Origin: Propionibacteriaceae bacterium
GTDB lineage: Bacteria; Actinomycetota; Actinomycetes; Propionibacteriales; Propionibacteriaceae
NCBI GenBank assembly: GCA_009778535.1
Contig: WRJP01000061.1
Location: 1-10,014, forward strand
DNA length: 10,014 bases
Direction of reading: 5' to 3'
Shown here: positions 1 to 4,327 of the stretch, piece after piece
Layout: every line of letters starts with the position of its first letter
Position numbering within the stretch: the stretch's first letter is position 1
Made by a program: the position numbers and the translations under genes
The notes under the pieces: model-generated
Seen by the model: only the letters and a program-made list of their open reading frames with translations
The model's database searches: none
What the model was told of the DNA's origin: nothing

Positions 1-21
1 GTCGGCACTCAGCCCGCGTGC
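1..21 (+). repeat. Palindromic repeat copy A, cut by the window edge
   Basis: Only the right part of a unit is present: the closing half of the apical stem (GTCGG), then CACTC and an arm CAGCCCGCGTGC. The same arm follows the hairpin of copy D (566-581) with one base changed. The hairpin of the next copy ends 46 bp further on, so A and B form a tandem pair like D and E. Confidence 0.7.
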
Positions 22-66
22 GCAATTTCGAGACACCGACCCTGGGGTCGGCGGCAACCCGCGGGC
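22..66 (+). repeat. Palindromic repeat copy B
   Basis: The left arm is AATTTCGAGACA, a degenerate form of GATTTCGATAC. It is followed by a perfect 7-bp inverted repeat, CCGACCC-TG-GGGTCGG, at 36-51, then CGGC and AACCCGCGGGC. The hairpin is identical to those of copies D and H. The outer arms (AATT at 24-27 and AACC at 56-59) no longer pair fully, so this copy looks partly decayed. Confidence 0.8.
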
Positions 67-135
67 GCGATTTCGATACGTTGCCTTCGGCAACACTCAA
101 TCAGCGGGATTTTGGAGCACTCAACCCGCGCGAGC
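67..135 (+). repeat. Palindromic repeat copy C with tail, abutting the GIY-YIG gene
   Basis: The unit is GCGATTTCGATAC, an apical stem GTTGCC-TTC-GGCAAC (80-94), then ACTCAATCAGCGGGA. Outer arms GATT (69-72) and AATC (99-102) pair. The tail TTTTGGAGCACTCAACCCGCG carries a second ACTCAA arm. That arm overlaps the last codons and the TGA stop of the minus-strand nuclease gene, so repeat and gene share sequence at 121-135. Confidence 0.85.
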
Positions 136-441
136 ATGTAAATCAGAAAGGTCAGTGCGGCGGAACTGTTTTCGGGAAAGTTCTGGAAGGTCTGTGTAGC
201 GCCCCTGGATCAGAGCCAGACGCTTTGCACGTGACCAACCTTGAACCTGTTTCTCAAATGCAAAAGCCTCACTGATTCGCTCAAACTCACCAGCAAACAC
301 TAGTTTCACCGGAAGGCGACGCTTCGTGTACTCACAGCCAGTACCAGCAAGATGCTGCTCAAATCTGCCGTGCAAACTACGGGTACTACCAACGTAATAG
401 CTCCCATCAGCACATTCCAGGATGTACATATAACCAGTCAC
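121..441 (-). CDS. Small GIY-YIG nuclease (COG2827/YhbQ-like)
   Basis: This is a single-domain GIY-YIG protein of about 106 residues. The core reads YMYILECADGSYYVGST: MYI stands for GIY and YVG for YIG. It is followed by GRFEQH, with the likely catalytic arginine, and AFEKQVQGWSRAKR, with the likely metal-binding glutamate. GIY-YIG domains cleave DNA phosphodiester bonds with one divalent metal ion; the substrate of this subfamily is not evident from sequence. I chose the GTG at 441 because AAAGGGA lies 6-7 bases upstream and the family usually begins a few residues before YIL. The longer GTG start at 486 adds 15 residues and has only a weak ribosome site. The gene is bracketed by copies of a palindromic repeat, and its TGA stop lies inside a repeat arm (GGTTGAGTG on the coding strand). 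It reads the same way as rsmG but is about 475 bp from it. It may be a resident or mobile passenger of the repeat family. Confidence 0.85.
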   Translation of the reverse strand: MTGYMYILECADGSYYVGSTRSLHGRFEQHLAGTGCEYTKRRLPVKLVFAGEFERISEAFAFEKQVQGWSRAKRLALIQGRYTDLPELSRKQFRRTDLSDLHARAG

Positions 442-508
442 TTGACAATCCCTTTCAACTAGGTGTCCCCAATAGTCATTTTGCACACTTCACCCAGACA
501 TTTTTCAG

Positions 509-517
509 TTTTCCACA
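509..517 (+). promoter_or_regulatory. Isolated DnaA-box-like site upstream of the nuclease gene
   Basis: TTTTCCACA fits the relaxed DnaA box TTWTNCACA exactly. It is the same sequence as the box at 5981-5989. It lies in the 96-bp gap between the nuclease start and repeat copy D. One 9-mer can occur by chance, so a role in DnaA binding is only a possibility. Confidence 0.25.
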
Positions 518-533
518 GGGGGAATTTTTTTGC

Positions 534-581
534 CCTCGGTTTCGATACACCGACCCTGGGGTCGGCACTCAACCCGCGTGC
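534..581 (+). repeat. Palindromic repeat copy D
   Basis: The unit is GGTTTCGATACA, apical stem CCGACCC-TG-GGGTCGG (550-565), then CACTCAACCCGCGTGC. Outer arms GGTT (538-541) and AACC (571-574) pair. Copies C, E and F use GATT/AATC at the same positions, so both sides have changed together. Confidence 0.85.
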
Positions 582-626
582 GCGATTTCGATACACCGGT
601 CTGCGACCGGCACTCAATCAGCGGAA
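582..626 (+). repeat. Palindromic repeat copy E
   Basis: This copy follows D directly. It reads GCGATTTCGATACA, apical stem CCGGTC-TGC-GACCGG (596-610), then CACTCAATCAGCGGAA. Outer arms GATT (584-587) and AATC (616-619) pair. The apical stem differs in sequence from that of D but keeps six pairs. The hairpins of D and E end 45 bp apart. Confidence 0.85.
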
Positions 627-631
627 GGGTT

Positions 632-659
632 GAGAGTGACAGCAGAGGTCTTAGCCCTG
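632..659 (+). repeat. Inter-unit direct repeat, first copy
   Basis: AGCAGAGGTCTTAGCCCTG at 641-659 recurs exactly at 776-794. In both places it lies immediately before a TTTCGATAC arm (copies F and H). The similarity extends weakly leftward (GAGAGTGAC and GAGAGAA). This suggests that a segment larger than one repeat unit was duplicated or copied. Confidence 0.75.
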
Positions 660-722
660 TGATTTCGATACGGCCTTCGGCCTACTCAATCAGCGGGACT
701 TTGGAGCACTGAATCAGCGGGG
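660..722 (+). repeat. Palindromic repeat copy F with tail
   Basis: The unit is TGATTTCGATAC, apical stem GGCC-TTC-GGCC (672-682), then TACTCAATCAGCGGGA. Outer arms TGATT and AATCA give five pairs. The tail CTTTGGAGCACTGAATCAGCGGGGA repeats the right arm a second time, as in copies C and I. Confidence 0.85.
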
Positions 723-768
723 AAATCTCGTCGGTTGAGTGGAGCCGTAGGCTCTGTATCGAAACCAC
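723..768 (-). repeat. Palindromic repeat copy G, inverted
   Basis: Read on the minus strand this is GTGGTTTCGATACA, apical stem GAGCC-TAC-GGCTC (742-754), C, then ACTCAACCGACG. It is the only copy in the opposite orientation. Outer arms GGTT and AACC pair (plus-strand positions 763-766 and 733-736). The stem sequence is again different but perfectly paired. F and G stand tail to tail. Confidence 0.85.
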
Positions 769-794
769 GAGAGAAAGCAGAGGTCTTAGCCCTG
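768..794 (+). repeat. Inter-unit direct repeat, second copy
   Basis: The 19-bp sequence AGCAGAGGTCTTAGCCCTG (776-794) matches 641-659 exactly and again leads into a repeat left arm (copy H). I see no gene signal in it. Confidence 0.75.
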
Positions 795-837
795 GGTTTC
801 GATACACCGACCCTGGGGTCGGCGGCAACCCGCTTGC
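795..837 (+). repeat. Palindromic repeat copy H
   Basis: The unit is GGTTTCGATACA, apical stem CCGACCC-TG-GGGTCGG (807-822), CGGC, then AACCCGCTTGC. Outer arms GGTT (795-798) and AACC (827-830) pair. The CGGC in place of CACTC is shared with copy B, and the H-I junction resembles the B-C junction. The two sides of the block therefore carry related composite pairs. Confidence 0.85.
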
Positions 838-930
838 GCGATTTCGATACGCAAACCTACGGCTTGCACTCAACCAGCGGGACTTTGGGACACTAAATCA
901 GCGGGACTTTGGGTCACTCAACCAGAGGGA
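838..930 (+). repeat. Palindromic repeat copy I with a duplicated tail, overlapping the rsmG stop
   Basis: The unit is GATTTCGATAC, an imperfect apical stem GCAAACC-TAC-GGCTTGC (851-867, one mismatch), then ACTCAACCAGCGG. The tail contains GCGGGACTTTGGG twice, at 877-889 and 901-913, a 24-bp tandem period. It ends in a third arm, CACTCAACCAGAGGGA. That last arm supplies the TGA stop (918-920) of the minus-strand rsmG gene. Confidence 0.8.
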
Positions 931-1544
931 GTGTGGCAAGCACCGAGTGAAACTTCGACGCACCAGGTGGAGGCGTCAAGGTATGGGATAGCGAGCTCAT
1001 GAACCTGTGCGGTGGCATTAAGTTTTGCAAGGGTCGAAGCGGCAGCTTCGACTTCTTCGTAGACGGACTTGCCTTTCATAGCGAGCAGTCGTCCGCCTGG
1101 TGCCAACAGCGGGAAACACATGTGCAGCAGTTTCGACAGCGGCGCCACAGCTCTGCTGGCAACCACCGAATACCTGCTCGAATGCTCCTCTGCTCTGGCG
1201 CGAACCACATTCACATTCGACAATTTGAACTGCGCTGCCGTCTGCTCCAGGAAATCGACGCTGCGCTGCTTTGGCTCTAAGAGTGTCACCTGCAAGTCCG
1301 CGCGGACAATAGCTAGCGGGATTCCAGGCAGACCGGCACCCGAACCAACATCGACGATTATTTCTGCTTGCGGCAGCAGCGGTTCCAACGCCAAACTGTT
1401 CAGAACATGCCGTTCCCACAATCGCGGGCGATCCTCGTTCGGCCCAACCAGACCCCAAGCCTTTCCGGTAGTGTGCAGCAGCTCGACATATTCGGCAAGC
1501 AGCGGGAATTCCTCAGCCACAGCAGCGAGCTCGCCTGCACCCAC
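918..1544 (-). CDS. rsmG: 16S rRNA (guanine-N7) methyltransferase RsmG
   Basis: RsmG (GidB) methylates N7 of the guanine at position 527 (E. coli numbering) of 16S rRNA, using S-adenosylmethionine. The 208-residue protein has the usual size. Visible motifs are LWERHVLNSLAL (about 42-53), typical of the family; the SAM-binding loop VDVGSGAGLPGIPLAI (64-79); the acidic strand end LLEPKQRS (88-95); and VASRAVAPL (128-136). The start is GTG at 1544, eight bases after the jag stop, with AGAG as a modest ribosome site, so the two genes are probably co-transcribed. The final residues, ACHTPSG, and the TGA stop are encoded at the edge of repeat copy I and do not look like a usual RsmG ending, so the repeat may have replaced the original terminus. 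In many actinobacteria parA and parB follow rsmG; here the repeat block and the nuclease gene do. Confidence 0.95.
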   Translation of the reverse strand: MGAGELAAVAEEFPLLAEYVELLHTTGKAWGLVGPNEDRPRLWERHVLNSLALEPLLPQAEIIVDVGSGAGLPGIPLAIVRADLQVTLLEPKQRSVDFLEQTAAQFKLSNVNVVRARAEEHSSRYSVVASRAVAPLSKLLHMCFPLLAPGGRLLAMKGKSVYEEVEAAASTLAKLNATAQVHELAIPYLDASTWCVEVSLGACHTPSG

Positions 1545-1552
1545 TTTTAGCT

Positions 1553-2065
1553 CTATTCACTCGCGCTGATAACAACCCGCCGGTTGGGTTTTTCGCCCTC
1601 AGATTCACTGAACAATCCGGCAGCGGCTACCTCGTCGTGGATGATTTTACGCTCGAAGGGGTTCATCGGCGCTAGTTTTACCTTCTCGCCGTTGGCGATC
1701 ACTTCAGCTATCGCCTCTTTAGCTAGCAGTTGCAAATCAGCCTTCCGCTTTTCACGAAAACCCCCGATGTCCAGCATCAACCGACTGCGATGTCCGGTGT
1801 TGGTCATCACCACTAGTCTGGCTAGCTCTTGCAACGCATCTAAAGTCTCGCCGTTCTTTCCTACCAACATCCCATTGGTGGTGAGTACAGAAACTTGAGC
1901 TCTGTCGTTATCGACAAAGGTGTCGATATCACCATCCAGGTCAGCGATATCAAGTAATTCTTCCAAGTAGTCGGCTGCTATTTCGCCTTCGTTGAGCAAA
2001 GTCTCGTTAAGACTTTCAGTCGCTGTTTCTTCTTCTTGGATGCTGGCAGCTTCAAGATCACTCAT
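1553..2065 (-). CDS. jag: KH and R3H domain RNA-binding protein Jag/KhpB
   Basis: This 170-residue protein belongs to the Jag/EloR/KhpB family, small cytoplasmic RNA-binding proteins usually encoded beside yidC. The first 45 residues are very acidic. A KH domain follows, with its GxxG loop as GKNG (69-72) in LVGKNGETLDALQ. The R3H domain near the C terminus shows the arginine-histidine pair in NPFERKIIHDEV (135-146). The start is ATG at 2065 with GGGAGA six to seven bases upstream. It lies 19 bases after yidC and eight bases before rsmG, so it is an internal cistron of the rpmH operon. In Firmicutes, relatives affect cell elongation and division by binding transcripts; whether that holds here is unknown. 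The N-terminal Jag-N domain of Firmicutes homologues is absent, as is usual for actinobacterial members. Confidence 0.92.
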   Translation of the reverse strand: MSDLEAASIQEEETATESLNETLLNEGEIAADYLEELLDIADLDGDIDTFVDNDRAQVSVLTTNGMLVGKNGETLDALQELARLVVMTNTGHRSRLMLDIGGFREKRKADLQLLAKEAIAEVIANGEKVKLAPMNPFERKIIHDEVAAAGLFSESEGEKPNRRVVISASE

Positions 2066-2084
2066 TGGTTTCTCCCTACCTTGG

Positions 2085-3290
2085 TCAATTCTTTGGTTTT
2101 GGCCCAGGCTGTCCGCCTGTCTTTTTTCGAGCTGAACGCGAGGACTTTAGCGGTTGCTGCCGCTTAATAACTATCTTTTGCCCCGCATCCGTATCCTGCG
2201 GTGTCGGCGGAGGTGTCGCTTTGGTGCTGCGTTTGCTCGCAGGTGGATTCGACTGTCGATCAACCTTCGCTGGTGGGGTTGACGGCGGCTGCTCCCATCT
2301 ACGCTTTTCCGGTGGTGCGCTCGACTGCCTTGTCACCTTATTCGGGTCACTGGACTGTCTTGGAGTCGGGCGTTGTTTTCCTCTCCGCTTTTCCAAAACT
2401 TCCTGGGGATCCTTACCCTTGGCGATCATTCGTTCTTCCCAGTCAATGAAGGCCGGAGTGTTCGGCGCCGGATTGTTGCGAATCAGAACGTACTGCTGTC
2501 CCATCGTCCATAAGTTCGTCGTCAACCAGTAGATCATCACCCCGATAGGAATGAAAGCACCACCAAACAGATACATTACTGGGAACAAAAAAAGCATCAT
2601 CTTTTGTTGCTGAGCCATCGGTCCTGTCAACGATTCCGGAGGCATATTTTTGCGCATCAACTGAAGTTGCGTGACGAACAAGGTGCACGTCATAGCGACG
2701 ATCAAAATAGCGCCGAGGGTCTGCACCGCCCCCCAAGTTTCAAACGGCCAGAAGGTCTGGGAAATCTTTGCACCAAATAGGTCAGCGTTGCGCAGTGAAA
2801 CCGCCAAAGCGTGGTTATTCTCGAAAATGCCTTTGTACTCATTGGTGCTTTCCGAGAACGAAACATCGCGCAAGACCCAGAACAAAGAAAAGAAGATTGG
2901 CATCTGAAGCAATATCGGGAAACAAGATGCCATTGGGTTGACACCTTCGTCCTTGTAGAGCTTCATCGTTTCCTGACCCAGCCGCTCCCGGTCTGAGCCG
3001 TATTTGGCTTGTAATTCCTTTATCTTGGGCTGGAGCAACTGCATATTTCTTGCCGACGTGATCTGCTTAACGAACAGCGGCACCAGCGCTGAACGCACCA
3101 AAATTGTCAACAAAACGATCGACAGCGCCCACGTCCAACCCCAATCCGGATTCAAAAACAAACTCCAAAACGAGTGCAGCACCATTAAGAGCCAGGAGAT
3201 CGCATAGTAGATCGGTGAAAGAATCGTGGAGAAGAAGGATCCGATATCGGACATCCAATCCAACGGAATCAGCAGTGGAATCATGTTCAT
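2085..3290 (-). CDS. yidC: Membrane protein insertase YidC/Oxa1 family
   Basis: YidC inserts and folds membrane proteins, alone or with SecYEG, in the cytoplasmic membrane. The 401-residue protein has five likely membrane segments: about 24-46, 54-75, 124-140, 191-211 and 231-262. The conserved arginine of the hydrophilic groove is R66 in TILVRSALVP. The loop after segment 2 is charged and helical (QPKIKELQAKYGSDRERL), as in the family's coiled-coil hairpin. There is no large periplasmic domain, which is the Gram-positive form. Residues about 290-401 form a basic, proline- and serine-rich tail with repeated RQSS/RQSN motifs, probably disordered and able to contact the ribosome. The ATG at 3290 overlaps the yidD stop in ATGA, which implies translational coupling. 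A second ATG at 3284 is an alternative start. The order yidD-yidC-jag is standard. Confidence 0.95.
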   Translation of the reverse strand: MNMIPLLIPLDWMSDIGSFFSTILSPIYYAISWLLMVLHSFWSLFLNPDWGWTWALSIVLLTILVRSALVPLFVKQITSARNMQLLQPKIKELQAKYGSDRERLGQETMKLYKDEGVNPMASCFPILLQMPIFFSLFWVLRDVSFSESTNEYKGIFENNHALAVSLRNADLFGAKISQTFWPFETWGAVQTLGAILIVAMTCTLFVTQLQLMRKNMPPESLTGPMAQQQKMMLFLFPVMYLFGGAFIPIGVMIYWLTTNLWTMGQQYVLIRNNPAPNTPAFIDWEERMIAKGKDPQEVLEKRRGKQRPTPRQSSDPNKVTRQSSAPPEKRRWEQPPSTPPAKVDRQSNPPASKRSTKATPPPTPQDTDAGQKIVIKRQQPLKSSRSARKKTGGQPGPKPKN

Positions 3291-3547
3291 GAAGCCTCAT
3301 TCGAGCAGGATGCCGCCAGTTCGGCAGCAGCCTTTGTTCCAGGGACGGGTTCGTACCCGCCCAATGACCAGGGATGACACCGTACTAGGCGTCGGATTGT
3401 CAGCCAGCTACCACGCAGGGCGCCGTGTACCTTTACCGCTTCAAGAGCGAAAGCAGAGCATGATGGGTAAAACTTGCAGACATCGCCGTAGAGCGGGCTG
3501 ATTACTGCACGCCACAGTTTCAAGAATCCGATAATCAAGTATTTCAT
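3287..3547 (-). CDS. yidD: Membrane protein insertion efficiency factor YidD
   Basis: YidD is a small membrane-associated protein that assists insertion of proteins handled by YidC. The 86-residue sequence shows the family's hallmarks: an amphipathic N-terminal helix (YLIIGFLKLWRAVISPLYG), the cysteine motif CKFYPSCS (24-31), and RLVRCHPWSLGGYEPVP (53-69). The ATG start at 3547 overlaps the rnpA stop in ATGA, and its own TGA overlaps the yidC start the same way. The gene is thus tightly coupled to both neighbours, in the usual order rpmH-rnpA-yidD-yidC. Confidence 0.95.
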   Translation of the reverse strand: MKYLIIGFLKLWRAVISPLYGDVCKFYPSCSAFALEAVKVHGALRGSWLTIRRLVRCHPWSLGGYEPVPGTKAAAELAASCSNEAS

Positions 3548-3882
3548 CGCAACCCCAGACGTTCGTAACTGCTAGAAAGCGCCGAAGTTAGGGTGTTGTT
3601 CAGGTCTGCATTGGCAGCTCCTGGCAGCGCACGGATCACAAAGTCGAGTGGCACCGGAGTAGTTGCGAGAACCGGGGTAATCAAATGCCGTAACCTTCGC
3701 TTGACTTTGTTACGTTTCACTGCGTTCCCCACCGCCTTGGACACTACAAGACCCGCACGTGCAGGCCACTGCTCTCGCTTAGAAACGTAAAGCACCAAGA
3801 CATCGCGGTGAATTTTTACACCATGACGAAAGACTTGCTGAAACTCTTTGCTGGAGCGTAGCCGCGCATTTGCAGGCAACAC
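3544..3882 (-). CDS. rnpA: Ribonuclease P protein component
   Basis: RnpA is the small basic protein that helps the RNase P RNA bind precursor tRNA and remove its 5' leader. The 112-residue protein begins LPANARLRSSKEFQQVFRHG, typical of the family. It carries the RNR signature as NAVKRNKVKRRLRHLI (53-68), the conserved helix facing the RNA. The start taken here is GTG at 3882, six bases after the rpmH stop; TTG at 3879 is a nearby alternative. No strong ribosome site is visible, which fits translation coupled to rpmH. The 3' end overlaps yidD by four bases. Confidence 0.95.
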   Translation of the reverse strand: MLPANARLRSSKEFQQVFRHGVKIHRDVLVLYVSKREQWPARAGLVVSKAVGNAVKRNKVKRRLRHLITPVLATTPVPLDFVIRALPGAANADLNNTLTSALSSSYERLGLR

Positions 3883-3888
3883 TGCTGA

Positions 3889-4026
3889 TTAACCAGCTAG
3901 TCTTGCCCGACCCTGCCGCCTACGCGCAGAGATGATCGAACGTCCAGCCCGCGTCCGCATCCGAAGCCGGAATCCGTGGGTGCGGCTGCGACGCCGATTA
4001 CTTGGCTGAAAAGTGCGTTTGCTCAC
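3889..4026 (-). CDS. rpmH: 50S ribosomal protein L34
   Basis: This 45-codon gene encodes L34, a very basic protein of the large ribosomal subunit. The product begins SKRTFQPSNRRRSRTHGFR after the initiator and ends in RRRQGRARLAG, matching the near-invariant L34 pattern. The start is GTG at 4026 with CAGGAGC spaced seven bases upstream; the stop is TAA at 3889-3891. It is the first gene of the leftward operon and diverges from dnaA, the standard arrangement at bacterial origins. Confidence 0.97.
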   Translation of the reverse strand: MSKRTFQPSNRRRSRTHGFRLRMRTRAGRSIISARRRQGRARLAG

Positions 4027-4072
4027 GCGAATGCTCCTGAAGTTCTAGTTTCTCATCGAATTGCCTGCAACC

Positions 4073-4087
4073 ATTCTTCCAAAGAAT
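4073..4087 (-). repeat. Small hairpin in the rpmH leader
   Basis: ATTCTT-CCA-AAGAAT is a perfect 6-bp inverted repeat with a three-base loop. It lies about 47 bases upstream of the rpmH start, inside the leader if the proposed promoter is right. There is no T-tract, so it is not a clear terminator. It could be a leader structure or chance. Confidence 0.4.
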
Positions 4088-4110
4088 CGTTGTAGACACA
4101 CTAACTACTA

Positions 4111-4139
4111 ACGATACGGGTATATTGCTGATCCGGCAA
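4111..4139 (-). promoter_or_regulatory. Possible sigma-70-type promoter for the rpmH operon
   Basis: On the minus strand TTGCCG (4139-4134) and TATCGT (4116-4111) are separated by exactly 17 bases. Each matches four of six consensus positions. Transcription would start near 4104 and give a leader of about 78 bases before the rpmH GTG. The assignment is by eye and the match is moderate. Confidence 0.35.
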
Positions 4140-4282
4140 ACTGTGGAAAGAGCCATCTATCGAACACTGAAAGTCCGAACACTGCAACACGACACGCCAG
4201 TGTCTGGAAGAATACCAGCACTCCGATTGGTTTTGTTATGGGTAGATGTACTTATTTCTTCGATAGTGACTGATTACACAGG

Positions 4283-4302
4283 TGTGGATAACATGTGCAT
4301 AA
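4283..4302 (-). promoter_or_regulatory. Two DnaA boxes upstream of dnaA
   Basis: TGTGGATAA (4283-4291) is the reverse complement of the perfect box TTATCCACA. TGTGCATAA (4294-4302) is the reverse complement of TTATGCACA and fits TTWTNCACA. Both lie on the same strand with an 11-bp period, about one helical turn, so two DnaA molecules could sit on the same face. They end 26 bases before the dnaA start, which suits autorepression of dnaA. Confidence 0.75.
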
Positions 4303-4327
4303 CATGTTGCTGGATAGGTAGGGGCAG

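Larger units (their letters stand above)
4027..4327. other. Divergent rpmH/dnaA intergenic region
   Basis: This 301-bp non-coding stretch must hold promoters for both operons. It contains the candidate rpmH promoter, the small leader hairpin and two DnaA boxes near dnaA. CGAACACTG occurs twice with a 15-bp period (4161-4169 and 4176-4184), followed by an inverted repeat GACAC-GCCA-GTGTC (4191-4204). A weaker box-like TGTGGAAAG lies at 4142-4150. I found no convincing dnaA promoter; TTGGTT (4227-4232) with CTTATT (4251-4256) is the best but weak candidate. Confidence 0.7.

Noticed and set aside
18..275. Plus-strand frame across repeats A-C and the nuclease gene
   Set aside because: It runs through palindromic repeats and antisense to the nuclease gene; no motif or ribosome site supports it.
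1..930. CRISPR array
   Set aside because: The copies have variable palindromic centres and conserved arms, irregular spacing, one inverted member and no unique spacers of constant length.
530..930. Repeat hairpins as intrinsic terminators for rsmG
   Set aside because: On the rsmG strand the hairpins are followed by GTATCGAAA and not a T-tract. A termination effect is possible but unsupported.
999..1569. Long plus-strand frames opposite rsmG
   Set aside because: They are antisense to a clearly conserved methyltransferase gene, and their translations are serine- and cysteine-rich with no motifs.
2201..2736. Frames overlapping the yidC tail on both strands
   Set aside because: They are by-products of the proline- and serine-rich yidC tail with no independent support.
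4094..4116. Second DnaA-trio-like run on the minus strand (TTAGTAGTTAG)
   Set aside because: No DnaA box lies on the correct side at a suitable distance, and the triplets are out of phase.
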